Shown piece by piece: positions 45,312 through 54,269 of a DNA stretch of 64,000 bases (its first letter is position 1; every line of letters begins with the position of its first letter). The DNA is from Bacteroidota bacterium (GTDB lineage Bacteria > Bacteroidota > Bacteroidia > Chitinophagales > Chitinophagaceae), in the NCBI GenBank assembly GCA_023428755.1, contig JAEYWX010000001.1, positions 62,001 to 126,000 on the forward strand. The letters are read 5' to 3'. Below the pieces are notes generated by a model, which was not told where the DNA came from, searched no databases, and saw nothing but the letters and a program-made list of their open reading frames with translations. The position numbers and the translations under genes were made by a program.

Positions 45312-45539
45312 ATGCTCAACATTGAAGAAATATTAAAACTGCCAAAAGCAAAACAACTCGAAATAATGGAAGCGATTCAAAATCATATGGAAGATGATTT
45401 TGTTGAAGACCGTCCATTAAATAAAGATCAGATCGAGTTCATTCAACACAGGATGCAGGAAATTAATGCATCCCCCACTACTACTTTTACATTCGATGAG
45501 TTGAAAGAAAAACTTGCGAATCGTTGGAATACACTTTAA
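45312..45539 (+). CDS. Antitoxin of a toxin-antitoxin module (addiction module component)
   Basis: A 75-residue acidic helical protein that resembles the short addiction-module antitoxin family TIGR02574, which pairs with RelE/ParE-type toxins. Family start (MLNIEEILKLPKAKQLEIMEAIQNHM) and C-terminal amphipathic segment (FDELKEKLANRW), which would bind the toxin, are visible. The following toxin frame overlaps its end but is broken by a frameshift, so the antitoxin may be a solitary survivor. Divergent from the PLP enzyme gene. Confidence 0.7.
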   Translation: MLNIEEILKLPKAKQLEIMEAIQNHMEDDFVEDRPLNKDQIEFIQHRMQEINASPTTTFTFDELKEKLANRWNTL

Positions 45540-45840
45540 CCATTCACAGCCTTGCAACAGACGATATTCTTGAAATTGCCAGATGGTATGATTGCAGCTA
45601 GCGGGCCTCGGCAACCGGTTTGCTCAGGAAATTGAAGCGGCTTTCACTTCCATCCTTAGAAATCCAACTGCACATAACAAAGCTACCGGCGAAACACGAA
45701 AAGCCTTTCTGAAGAAATTTCCTTACATCATTTTCTTTGAAATAAAAGAATCGAATATTCTGATTTGTGGCGTTATACACAGCCGACGCAAGCCTTCATT
45801 TATGAAAAGTCGATATAGTAAAACAAGGAAACAACGTTAA
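45524..45840 (+). pseudogene. RelE/ParE-type toxin, frameshifted
   Basis: Reading from a TTG at 45524 gives EYTLTIHSLATDDILEIARWYD, then a stop (TAG at 45599). One base earlier in phase the frame from 45592 continues with LQLAGLGNRFAQEIEAAF, RNPTAHNK and ILICGVIHSRRKP to 45840. Joined, the two give about 105 residues with the order of strands and helices of the RelE/ParE family, including the central RWY and C-terminal R-rich segment. The break lies at 45590-45594, in a place where one T appears to be missing. Programmed frameshifting is not excluded. No start codon better than TTG overlaps the antitoxin. Confidence 0.72.
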
Positions 45841-45870
45841 CAGTAAAACTGATCATTCAAAAGCAAAGCA

Positions 45871-46218
45871 CTAAGCCCCTGTAATAAAACCAATATGATT
45901 ACCGAACGGATCGGCCACAATTGCCACTTCAATGGTGCCGCCTACATTGTGTACCGCATCAACTACCGTAGCTCCAATTGCTGTTGCTTTTTCCACTGCT
46001 GCACGAATATCTTCTACTGCCCAGTAAGCTACACTGTGGTTGCCACTTTGCACCTGCTGCATATCCGGATCAAGTCCTAATTCAAACCCGTTGATGTCAA
46101 ACCCAACATAAAACACTTCGTCAAAATAAGGTTCTTTCCCGGTGAGGGATGTGTACCACGCTTTGGCAGCAGCCAGATCATTTACATGATAAATAACAGT
46201 GCGGAGTTTTTGCAGCAT
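45871..46218 (-). CDS. VOC-family (glyoxalase-like) protein
   Basis: A 115-residue protein of the vicinal oxygen chelate fold (two beta-alpha-beta-beta-beta modules), as in glyoxalase I and bleomycin resistance proteins. Markers are RTVIYHVNDLAAAKAWYTSLTGKEPYFDE, VGFDINGFELGLDP, and the C-terminal VEVAIVADPFGNHIGFITG-like ending. Metal ligands are likely His at 44-65 and Glu near the end, but the reaction is unknown. It starts four bases from the end of the permease gene on the same strand; stop and start nearly touch. Confidence 0.85.
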   Translation of the reverse strand: MLQKLRTVIYHVNDLAAAKAWYTSLTGKEPYFDEVFYVGFDINGFELGLDPDMQQVQSGNHSVAYWAVEDIRAAVEKATAIGATVVDAVHNVGGTIEVAIVADPFGNHIGFITGA

Positions 46219-46222
46219 AAGG

Positions 46223-47575
46223 TTATTTTTTACGGTGAATGATAAAATAAATGATCACGAACCCAGCCAACACAGCAAGCCCGGTAAGTGCAGCAGACGG
46301 ATCATCAATGGCAATACTTGTTCCTACAAAGAGGTAAGCAGCCATAAAGATCAGCGGCAATAATGGAAACAGTTTCATTTTATAAATACCTGTACCATCT
46401 AAATGCTTTGTTCTTTTCCGGAACCAGAAAATGGTTGCACTACTTAAGATCATCCCAAAGCAATCGAGGAAAATGGTAAACGATAATATCTTTTCAAACT
46501 CCTGTGCAAAAAAGAGAATCACCATACAAATGGCGGCAAACACAGTGAGTGAAAACGTCAACACATTTGTCTTTTCATTTTGTTTCGCAAAGATCTTTGG
46601 CAAACTGCCATCATCGCCCATGGCATACATTACACGTGGATTGCTCATGAGCAATCCGTTTACGTACGCCAGTACACCTAAAAATAAAAAGGCAGAGAAA
46701 ACAGTTGCACCTGTTGAGCCAAATATTTTATCGATCACTACATAGGCAATTTCCCGTTCGTCTTTCATTTGGTTAAAACCAACCAGGTTGTAATAACTCA
46801 GGTTCACGAGTAAATACAAACCAATGATGATAGCAATTCCCATGAAAATACCACGGGGAATATTTTTGGTTGGATTTTGTACCTCATTACCAAAGTTGAT
46901 CGTTTGCTGGTAGCCGCCATAGGTAAAGGAGACAGCGATCAAACTCACACCCAAGCTTTTGATCCAATCTATGGTGCTGAATGTTGTGGCTACAGTGGTT
47001 GTTTCCTGCACCGCATATTTATCAGGGAAGAACAAGGCAGCAATAAGCACCACTACCATTCCGATCTTGATGATCATTAAAATATTCTGCGCCATGGAAC
47101 TCAACTTCAATCCACGCAGATTAATAAAATAAAATGAAGCAATAGCAGCACAGCTCAGCAATGCTTTGTGTGTATCGTTCCAATCGCCGGGAAATAATTT
47201 TAATAAATAGCCACTGCCGATCAACGCCACACCACTCAGGCTGGCCGCATTGCTCACCAATATCAAACAGTTAATGGCAAAGGCAATACTTGGATGATAG
47301 GCTTGTGCAAACACTTTATAATAACCACCTGTTACCGGAAAGCGGCTGCCGATCTCTGCATACGTTAATGCACCACACAACGCCACCAAACCTCCTACCA
47401 GCCATGCACTGAAATACACCGATGGATCAATGGCATCTTTGGCACTTGTGGCTGCAGTACGGAAAATACCCATGCCTATTACCAACCCCACCACGATCAT
47501 GGTAAAGGAAAACAGGTTGAGTTTGTTGTTCGTTGTCTTCATGCTTTTTCTTAGGCGTTGAAGATAGGAAACCAT
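46223..47575 (-). CDS. APC-superfamily amino acid permease
   Basis: A 450-residue inner membrane transporter with about twelve hydrophobic segments. N-terminal GMGIFRTAATSAKD fits the GxGIF motif of helix 1; later GALTYAEIGSRFPVTGGYYKVF, VALIGSGYLLKLF, AVSFTYGGYQQTINFGNEVQNPTKNIPRGIFMG and FLGVLAYVNGLLMSNPRVMYAMGDDGSLP are typical of the APC (PotE/LysP) family. Likely an amino acid antiporter or symporter; substrate not known. Start MVSYLQRL could be internal; an alternative is MKTTNNKL at residue 12. The VOC gene follows. Confidence 0.88.
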   Translation of the reverse strand: MVSYLQRLRKSMKTTNNKLNLFSFTMIVVGLVIGMGIFRTAATSAKDAIDPSVYFSAWLVGGLVALCGALTYAEIGSRFPVTGGYYKVFAQAYHPSIAFAINCLILVSNAASLSGVALIGSGYLLKLFPGDWNDTHKALLSCAAIASFYFINLRGLKLSSMAQNILMIIKIGMVVVLIAALFFPDKYAVQETTTVATTFSTIDWIKSLGVSLIAVSFTYGGYQQTINFGNEVQNPTKNIPRGIFMGIAIIIGLYLLVNLSYYNLVGFNQMKDEREIAYVVIDKIFGSTGATVFSAFLFLGVLAYVNGLLMSNPRVMYAMGDDGSLPKIFAKQNEKTNVLTFSLTVFAAICMVILFFAQEFEKILSFTIFLDCFGMILSSATIFWFRKRTKHLDGTGIYKMKLFPLLPLIFMAAYLFVGTSIAIDDPSAALTGLAVLAGFVIIYFIIHRKK

Positions 47576-47606
47576 TGCTGATTTAGGATGTCTGATTGAT
47601 GATTAG

Positions 47607-47668
47607 TTGTCGGCTTCTTGCTTTTTGTTTTCGTTCTTGTTGCTTGTCGCTTGCTTCTTGTTCCTTAT
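47607..47668 (+). repeat. T-rich self-similar spacer before the TonB receptor
   Basis: The spacer is built of short CTTGCTTCTTG-like units, with G(C/T)TTG repeated about six times in 60 bases, before the start codon at 47678. It encodes nothing reliable and resembles the other motif-rich spacers in this window. Confidence 0.35.
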
Positions 47669-47677
47669 TTTTACGTT

Positions 47678-49747
47678 ATGAAGAACCAATTACTAACCCT
47701 GCTTGCTGCAACAACGTTTGCAGTTTCTTCTTTTGCCCAAACTCAAACTGATTCAAGTTCTAAAGAATTAGGTGAAGTTGTAATTACAGCGTTTGAACAG
47801 AACCGTAAGTTGATGGATGTTCCCGCTGCCATCAGTTATATCGGCAATAAACAACTCAATCGTTTTGCGCCTGCCTCCATCGTGTCGGCCGTGAACACCG
47901 CACCCGGTGTACGCATGGAAGAACGCAGTCCCGGCAGTTATCGTTTAAATATTCGTGGAAGTTCGTTGCGTTCGCCGTTTGGTGTGCGTAATGTAAAAGT
48001 ATATGTCAACGATATTCCATTTACAGAACCCGGCGGTTCAACGTATTTAAATCTGCTTGGCTTTTATAATATTAATTCTGTTGAAGTACTGAAAGGACCC
48101 TCGGGCAGTTTGTATGGAGGAGGAAGTGGTGGTGCAGTATTGGTCAAAACAAACAACAACAATCAACCGGCTGGTGTGGGTGTTGATTACAGCTTCGGCA
48201 GTTTTGGTTTGCAGAACATGAATGTCTATGCACGTATTGGCGAAGGAAAAACACAGCAAACCATTGGCTTTACCAAACTGCACAGCGATGGTTACCGTGA
48301 CTGGACAAGACTCGACCGTAGTGTGTTTACATGGGACAGTCGTTTTACGATTGATGAAAAGCAAAGCATCCGTACGTATTTGATGTATGCCGATCTTTCG
48401 TACCAAACACCCGGCGGTTTAACCGCTGCTGAGTTTGCTGCAAATCCCAAACAGGCAAGGCCAAGAATCGGTGCAACACCCTCCAGTGCGCAGGCCAATG
48501 CAAGTGTAAACCAGAAAAGTTTTTTAGCTGGCGTGAGTTACGATTACAACATTACCTCCAATTTTAAAAATACTACATCTGTGTATGGTGCGTTTTCACA
48601 ATTTGCCAATCCAACCGTTCGCAACTACGAACGCCGCAGCGAACCACATACCGGCGGACGAACAACCTTTGCTTATACACCAACTGTTGGTTTGGGTGAA
48701 TTGAAATTAGTTGCCGGTGCAGAGTTGCAACGTGGCTGGTACAACATTCGTGTGTACAGAAATAGCAATGGCACGAGCGACAGTCTGCAAACAGAAGATG
48801 AAGTGAATCCGTTTTTGTGGAGTGTGTTTGCGCAAGCCGATTGGAAATTACCAAACGATTGGATCGTTACAGCCGGTGTCAGCAGCAACCAGAATAGGAT
48901 TGAAATTACAAGGTTGAATAAATTTCCGTTAAGTCCGCAACGCAGAACGTATGCCAACGAAATTGCTCCACGTATTTCTTTGCTGAAAAAATTCCGCAAC
49001 AGCTTGTCATTGTATGCATCGGTGGCGAAAGGTTTCTCTGCTCCCACATCGGCAGAAGTATTACCAAGCACAGGTGTTATTTCAACCGACTTAAATGCTG
49101 AAGAAGGATGGAATTATGAAGCAGGTGTTCGGTACAGTTACAAACAAAAACTGTTTGTAGATGTGAATGCGTTTTATTTTCAACTGAACAATACTATTGT
49201 ACAACGCAGAGATACAGGTGGTGCCGATTTTTTTGTGAATGCTGGTCGTACCAAACTGCGGGGTGTTGAAGCAACTGCCCGTTATATTGTTGTGGATGAT
49301 GCAAAGCAATTTGTATCGAACCTTACAGCATGGGCAAGTTATACGTTGAATGATTTTACCTACCAGGATTTTAAACAGCTGACGAATGATTTTAGCGGCA
49401 AAAAATTACCCAGCGTACCCGACAATATGTTTACTGCAGGTGTTGACGTTGTACTGAATCCCGGCATTTATGCCAACCTTACCTACACGTACAACAGCAA
49501 AACGCCATTGAATGATGCCAATACACTTTACGGAAATGATTTTCACTTGTTGGCGGCACGTATTGGTTTTAAACAGATCTATGCGAAAGGTTTCCGTTTC
49601 GATTTGTTTGTAAGCGGCGACAACCTGTTGAATGAAGTGTACAGTTTGGGCAACGATATTAATGCTGCTGTCAATCGTTTTTACAATGTAGCACCGGGTA
49701 GAAATTATGCAGTTGGTGTGGCGATGTTTTGGGGGAAGAAGAAATAG
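47678..49747 (+). CDS. TonB-dependent siderophore-type receptor
   Basis: A 689-residue outer membrane transporter. Start taken at MKNQLLTLLAATTFAVSSFAQ, which gives a clear signal peptide; an in-frame ATG 20 codons upstream is T-rich spacer. TonB-box region LGEVVITAFEQNRK, plug with RMEERSPGSYRLNIRGSSLRSPFGVRNVKVYVNDIPFTEPGGSTYLN and VEVLKGPSGSLYGGGSGG. The barrel carries NLFVDVNAFYFQLNNTIVQRRDTGGADFFVN. Ligand probably a ferric siderophore by similarity to FhuA/FecA-type plugs, unproven. It ends directly before a decayed membrane-protein gene. Confidence 0.9.
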   Translation: MKNQLLTLLAATTFAVSSFAQTQTDSSSKELGEVVITAFEQNRKLMDVPAAISYIGNKQLNRFAPASIVSAVNTAPGVRMEERSPGSYRLNIRGSSLRSPFGVRNVKVYVNDIPFTEPGGSTYLNLLGFYNINSVEVLKGPSGSLYGGGSGGAVLVKTNNNNQPAGVGVDYSFGSFGLQNMNVYARIGEGKTQQTIGFTKLHSDGYRDWTRLDRSVFTWDSRFTIDEKQSIRTYLMYADLSYQTPGGLTAAEFAANPKQARPRIGATPSSAQANASVNQKSFLAGVSYDYNITSNFKNTTSVYGAFSQFANPTVRNYERRSEPHTGGRTTFAYTPTVGLGELKLVAGAELQRGWYNIRVYRNSNGTSDSLQTEDEVNPFLWSVFAQADWKLPNDWIVTAGVSSNQNRIEITRLNKFPLSPQRRTYANEIAPRISLLKKFRNSLSLYASVAKGFSAPTSAEVLPSTGVISTDLNAEEGWNYEAGVRYSYKQKLFVDVNAFYFQLNNTIVQRRDTGGADFFVNAGRTKLRGVEATARYIVVDDAKQFVSNLTAWASYTLNDFTYQDFKQLTNDFSGKKLPSVPDNMFTAGVDVVLNPGIYANLTYTYNSKTPLNDANTLYGNDFHLLAARIGFKQIYAKGFRFDLFVSGDNLLNEVYSLGNDINAAVNRFYNVAPGRNYAVGVAMFWGKKK

Positions 49748-49761
49748 TTATATCCAGAAAT

Positions 49762-50268
49762 ATGGCAATTGAAAAACAAAAAATCACATTTGCAAGGCAA
49801 CTTACTTTACTATGGCCTTGTATCCTGATTAATGTTCTAACGCTAGCTGTATATGTGTTTGTAATAGGTTTGTCGGCTCCAGCATTTATAACGATCGGAT
49901 ATTTTGGATTCTTCTTTGTAGTTAATTCCCTGCCGGTACTGATACTACATTTTCAATACTTAAGAGAAAATAAAACATCGAGCTTACTCTTAAATAAACT
50001 TGAAAGAAAACTGATATATCAACAAAGGGATAATATAATCGAAGCTGATTTTGCATAAATAGTAAGGTTACATTATTACGGCTCGTATGGCAAGAATCAG
50101 TGGTACACTTTCGGTGACTATGAATTTTGAAAAATTTTACTATCTAGCGAACAAGAAATTATTATAACAAGTCTTATTATGAAAGACGTCAGAAAACACC
50201 TTGAAGATGTATTTTCAATTAAAGCAGAAGATCATTTAAAATTTCTTGCTTTAATCCCAAAAAGCTAG
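49762..50268 (+). pseudogene. Two-helix membrane protein broken by two in-frame stops
   Basis: The frame from 49762 opens with MAIEKQKITFARQLTLL, two hydrophobic segments and a charged stretch to residue 98, then a TAA (50056-50058). The same frame goes on without loss through 23 codons with YYGSYGKNQWYTFGDYEF, a TGA (50128-50130), and another 45 codons (KILLSSEQEIIITSLIMKDV, then VRKHLEDVFSIKAEDHLKFL) to a TAG (50266-50268). Joined, about 168 residues read as one sensible protein with two helices and a C-terminal domain. Two different stop codons make decay more likely than stop read-through. No family known. A truncated 98-residue product could still be made. Confidence 0.65.
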
Positions 50269-50272
50269 CCCT

Positions 50273-50380
50273 AGAGATTCCTCCTTCGTCGGAAAGACAA
50301 CTCTGCTAAGCATAGTGCTTTCGTCCATCATCTGTACAAAGCCAAACACACTTGTCATCCTGAGGCACGAAGGATCTGCT
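50273..50380. repeat. Inverted repeat with GAAGGATCT-type arms
   Basis: Two arms, 50273-50298 and 50354-50380, are roughly reverse complements of one another (TTTCCGACGAAGGAGGAATCT against ATCCTGAGGCACGAAGGATCT). The CATCCTGAG...CGAAGGATCTGCT motif is a repeat I know from other Bacteroidota intergenic regions, so this may be a small non-autonomous element. It separates the decayed gene and the orphan lipoprotein. Confidence 0.6.
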
Positions 50381-50417
50381 AAACTTATAGCTGTTATAAA
50401 AATTGTAACTTACGTGA

Positions 50418-51041
50418 ATGAAATTCACTTTACTCATTCATGCCATATTGATACTGTCGACAACCGGATGCATACTTAAAAAAAGATATCCAGAAGAAAT
50501 CTACATAGATCAGGCTGAGTTTTTAGTTAAGGATAGTTCAACAATTGATAGTATTAAAAGTAAGATTCAGCTTGATTCGAACAGAACCTCATCATCATTT
50601 AAAACACATGTAGAAGCTTTTTATCTAGAAAATGGCATAATCGTCGATAGTATTGTTGAATCCGAATTTAACATGATGTCGTGGTACTCTAGTCATCAAG
50701 ACACAATTAGCCTCGTTGCACATTTAGATTTTTTTGAGACTTCTGCTTTATTACTTCGTTTTGTAGATGGCAAGGTTAATATCTCTTGTTTTCGGGCTCC
50801 TCATTCAGATCGGGCTTTGTTTCGTCTCGATCAAAACGATCCGTTTTCAATTGCATTAGCCATACCTCCAATGCGATATAAAGTACAGTTATCTGGAATC
50901 CCTGATACAATTAATAAGCCGTTTGTATTTGGATATGTTGATATGGAAAGTTTAGAGTATTATGATAAGAGGGATTCTCTGAATCAAAAACATAATACTC
51001 GCATGAAATTTTATTTCCGATCACAATTTCGAAGATTCTAA
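50418..51041 (+). CDS. Orphan hypothetical lipoprotein
   Basis: A 207-residue exported protein with lipobox ILSTTGCILK (Cys18). The mature sequence is beta-rich (TSSSFKTHVEAFYLENGIIVDSIVESEF, SALLLRFVDGKVNISCFRAPHSD, PMRYKVQLSGIPDTINKPFVFGYVDM) and carries one further cysteine. No family recognised; the RAPHSDRALFR motif could be tested as a search seed. The gene stands alone in an AT-rich stretch next to a decayed gene and a repeat, which suggests a recently acquired or unstable island. The following 120 bases (51042-51161) hold nothing I can support. Confidence 0.55.
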   Translation: MKFTLLIHAILILSTTGCILKKRYPEEIYIDQAEFLVKDSSTIDSIKSKIQLDSNRTSSSFKTHVEAFYLENGIIVDSIVESEFNMMSWYSSHQDTISLVAHLDFFETSALLLRFVDGKVNISCFRAPHSDRALFRLDQNDPFSIALAIPPMRYKVQLSGIPDTINKPFVFGYVDMESLEYYDKRDSLNQKHNTRMKFYFRSQFRRF

Positions 51042-51161
51042 TATAACAATTAGCAAAGTTTAATTATAGTAAAGAATCTCTTTAGCGCAAGCGTTTCCCT
51101 TATGCTGGCCAATAATTATTTCGAATTAAAAATAACTAATGTTTTCAACGTCCTGACATGC

Positions 51162-51617
51162 TTACCAAATATCTCCCTGGTATACCTCCACTTCTTCTTT
51201 CCAGGTAGCGTACGAATTTTTGGTTTCGTATAAACGGAGTTCTGTAAGTTTTACATCACCCGGTAACTCATCCTGAATAGCCCGTTTAATAAAGAGTAAT
51301 AAATTTTCAGCAGTTGGTTCGGCTTCCCAGGCAACAAGGTTTTCCTGTTCCATTACTTCAGGATGTCGTGCAATATAATTATGCGACAGCACCAGCTTAT
51401 GATCAAAAAGATCAACCACCGCTGTTTGCACAATACTTTTCAGGTCTTTAAAATCCAGCAGGAAACCGGGTGCGGGTAAATACGCCAGTTCATTTACAGT
51501 TGAACCAACTGTTACATGCAATTGATAGGAATGCCCGTGAATGTTTTTGCACATACCATTGTAACCATCAATTGCATGCGCCGTTTCAAAATCGAAAATT
51601 TTGGTGAGTAGTAACAT
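51162..51617 (-). CDS. 6-carboxytetrahydropterin synthase-like (QueD/PTPS family)
   Basis: A small zinc enzyme of the QueD/6-pyruvoyl-tetrahydropterin synthase fold (T-fold). With the start at MLLLTKIF it has 151 residues; an upstream in-frame ATG (51701) would add 28 residues of unlikely sequence. Zinc ligands are His in FETAHAIDGYNG and the pair in CKNIHGHSYQLHVTV; the catalytic cysteine is in GMCKNIHGH; LAYLPAPGFLLDFKDLK and the Glu in LTELRLYETKNSYATW close the pterin site. It may make queuosine precursor or a pterin; the usual queC/queE neighbours are absent. Confidence 0.88.
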   Translation of the reverse strand: MLLLTKIFDFETAHAIDGYNGMCKNIHGHSYQLHVTVGSTVNELAYLPAPGFLLDFKDLKSIVQTAVVDLFDHKLVLSHNYIARHPEVMEQENLVAWEAEPTAENLLLFIKRAIQDELPGDVKLTELRLYETKNSYATWKEEVEVYQGDIW

Positions 51618-51760
51618 CGTTGCCGTTTTTTTCGGCACAAATGTATTGTTGTCTGTTTGTTGAAATAAATTCAAAGCACTGATGTTCGTCAGGTTTTGCA
51701 AAATATATACGTCTTCAACAACTGGCAGTTCCTGTACTTTTGAGAATGCAAACAGCAGGA

Positions 51761-53224
51761 TTACTCCGGTTTCAGCAAAACCACATTGCTGTTTTCCATG
51801 AGAGTGAGTTTCGAAAATTGAAACCCTGCTTTTTGCAAAACAGTAGTATCACTTGCAGGATACAGCAGCACTTCATCACATTGCTTCATAATGGAAATAA
51901 CAGAATCAGTGTGTGTACGTGTTTGCGGATATTCATATTTAAGCGTTCGGAATGCATACGCTTCAGGGTACAACAACTGGTAATAATTGGCGTGCACACC
52001 AAAATGCCAGGTGGGCAACGCAATGGTGGTGGAATTTGTATAACGTTTTCCCAATTGCTGCATTACTTTATCAATACCCACCTGGTCTCTTGTTTCAAAG
52101 CAATAGTTTGTGTACGCTGACTTAACAGCAAACACTGTTGTGAACAAACTGCAGCCTAACAATAACCCGGCAACCAGCTTTTTCAGCAATCCCAATTCAT
52201 TGTTGATCATAACTCCTCCGCCTGTAATGGAAAGAATGAGTAAAGGGTATAAATAAACAGCCGTTCGCCCCTCATTATAAGGTGTTTGAAAAAGCAGGTG
52301 AAAAACCAACCCGATCATGAGTGCTCCTGCCAAGGTAAATGTTGCAAAATGAAAAAGCGTCATTTTATTTCCAGTACGATAGTTGGAGCCGGCAAAGGAT
52401 AACAGAAAAACAATCAACAGAAACAACACCCAACTTACTGCGGCCGGCGTTACTGAAATATACCCATACGAAAAATTTTTAATGAGCGAACCAATGGTAT
52501 CGTGCAGCAGTGATGTACTGCCGCCCGTTTCAAGGTCGCCGGTATAGAATTTAATGAACAGAAGATTCGCAACAGCAAATAAAAATGTAGCTGTTGTAAC
52601 AAAGAGCGCCAGTTTGTTTTCACGCATCACAAAACCGTGCAGCTGTTTTTTCCAGATAAGAAAGACTACAATCAGTGCCGCCGGTAAAAAGAAATACAGC
52701 AATGTGTAGTTACTGATCACAGCCAACGCTGCGCATATACATGCATACAGAAATGTACGTGACTTGAATTGCTGAAAGCAGTCCGCCATAAAATAAAGCG
52801 TCCAGCTAAGAAACGCCACAGCAAGACCATAGCCCCTTGCAATGGAAAAAAAATCGTTGAGATAAGGATTACTTACAAGCAACAGAAAAACGATCCATGT
52901 CCATACACCAGTAAAGTATTTTACTGCAATAGCCCTGGCAGCGAGTAAATAAAGCACAAAGAAAAAAAGCATATGCAACCGCCACATCCATACTTCATTA
53001 CCCAGCAGCAATGTCTCCAATTTGATGAAAACAGAATTGATCCAGTGGGTATTTGCCGTTCCCACCAATGCATTGATGTAATTCGTTTTTACCAAATAAA
53101 AGGAATAAGCCTCATCGTTAGTAATGCTGATGCCGAACAATTTTCTTCCAATGCCGATCAACAGAATCAACATCATGATCGAAAAAAATGTTTCAGTGGC
53201 TATTCGTTTATAGTTAAAATGCAT
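51761..53224 (-). CDS. Membrane glycosyltransferase, GT39/ArnT-like
   Basis: A 487-residue multi-pass inner membrane protein with a pattern like PMT/GT39-type transferases: short N-terminal helix, then TNDEAYSFYLVKTNYINALVGTANTHWINSV (a loop with an acidic DEA and HW motif) and about ten helices, and a C-terminal soluble part (NSTTIALPTWHFGVHANYYQLLYPEAYAFRTLKYEYPQ). The first loop fits the catalytic Asp-containing loop of such lipid-linked sugar transferases. Start ATG 53224 chosen; an upstream TTG at 53242 is possible. Lipid-phosphate sugar donor and target unknown. Confidence 0.7.
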   Translation of the reverse strand: MHFNYKRIATETFFSIMMLILLIGIGRKLFGISITNDEAYSFYLVKTNYINALVGTANTHWINSVFIKLETLLLGNEVWMWRLHMLFFFVLYLLAARAIAVKYFTGVWTWIVFLLLVSNPYLNDFFSIARGYGLAVAFLSWTLYFMADCFQQFKSRTFLYACICAALAVISNYTLLYFFLPAALIVVFLIWKKQLHGFVMRENKLALFVTTATFLFAVANLLFIKFYTGDLETGGSTSLLHDTIGSLIKNFSYGYISVTPAAVSWVLFLLIVFLLSFAGSNYRTGNKMTLFHFATFTLAGALMIGLVFHLLFQTPYNEGRTAVYLYPLLILSITGGGVMINNELGLLKKLVAGLLLGCSLFTTVFAVKSAYTNYCFETRDQVGIDKVMQQLGKRYTNSTTIALPTWHFGVHANYYQLLYPEAYAFRTLKYEYPQTRTHTDSVISIMKQCDEVLLYPASDTTVLQKAGFQFSKLTLMENSNVVLLKPE

Positions 53225-53303
53225 AAGCAGACGTCCGTTCAATTGAACACAAAATAAATCTTATCAGCAACAAGCTGTTGAAAAAATCTCCTGCTGTTCA
53301 TCA

Positions 53304-54050
53304 CTACCGCACCGGCGGACAATCCCAACTGTTCTTTCTTCCGAAACGATAGATCAATCCCACTGCAATATTGTAGTAACGATCGTTGCGTTCTGGATTG
53401 GCTGCACGGCTGAAGCCATCGAGGTAATCGGTAAACAAAAAACGATACGATGCTTCTGCATTCAAAACGATCGTTGGTGAAATGGAATAACGGATTCCTG
53501 CACCAACAGGAACGGCTGGCATAACCCTTGGTGTACGAGTGGAAAGATCGGTTGCCAAACGTGTAAACAATTCAGGTTCTGCTTCAAAATAAGCAGCGTT
53601 GAAAGCACTTGCATCTCTACGGATACGAACGAAACTTAATGCAGCCCCGCCAAAAATATAAGGCGATAATTGTTTGCCTGCATCGGCCCATCCAAGAGGG
53701 CTCCATACAAATTGTGGCGATACTTCGATCAACGATGTACGAAAATTGAAATTGCGTTGCTGTCGGTAAGCAGGGCTGTTATACTTTGCATCATCGCCAC
53801 GAAGAGAAGCAATGGATAATTGCAAACGAACCGCCATAGTGGAATTTAAAAGCCGGGAACCATGTACCACCAACCCCGGCCGTATCGTTTTCCAGGAACC
53901 AAACCGGTAAGGTGTCAAATCGCCCTGATAAACAAAAGCACCCACAGCAACACCTGCTTCATACTTCGGTTGTTTTACTTGTGCGTTCGCTTGTGTACAT
54001 AAACAGAAAAGAACAATAACAGACTTGCTGATAAAATGGATCATAAACAT
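53304..54050 (-). CDS. Outer membrane barrel protein (DUF6089-like)
   Basis: A 248-residue secreted protein with signal peptide ending ANAQ. It resembles the DUF6089 outer membrane group: YEAGVAVGAFVYQGDLTPYRFGSW, LSIASLRGDDAKYN, FRTSLIEVSPQFVWSPLGW, and IYRFGRKN near the end, with alternating strands of a small eight-stranded barrel. The terminal sequence NSWDCPPVR is unusual and does not end in an aromatic. Function unknown. Divergent from the B12 riboswitch region. Confidence 0.68.
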   Translation of the reverse strand: MFMIHFISKSVIVLFCLCTQANAQVKQPKYEAGVAVGAFVYQGDLTPYRFGSWKTIRPGLVVHGSRLLNSTMAVRLQLSIASLRGDDAKYNSPAYRQQRNFNFRTSLIEVSPQFVWSPLGWADAGKQLSPYIFGGAALSFVRIRRDASAFNAAYFEAEPELFTRLATDLSTRTPRVMPAVPVGAGIRYSISPTIVLNAEASYRFLFTDYLDGFSRAANPERNDRYYNIAVGLIYRFGRKNSWDCPPVR

Positions 54051-54269
54051 TGGGTTAAGTGGTAACGATCAATGTTTCTGATAAGCTTTGTTTGGAATTG
54101 TGCGAATAGAGAGGTCAGGAGGTTGCAGTATTAACGATACATGCAGCAGCTGCGTATACGTTAATTGTTAAATGCTTGCAAAGAGATGCTTCTTTATTTA
54201 TTCAGACAGGATGTGAACAATTCAACCAAAACAAATTTGCAACTGCACAACTGCTCCCCTACTTTTGCT

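Noticed and set aside
50056..50130. Stop codon recoding (for example selenocysteine at TGA)
   Set aside because: A TAA precedes it in the same frame and no SECIS-like structure or selenoprotein family pattern was seen.
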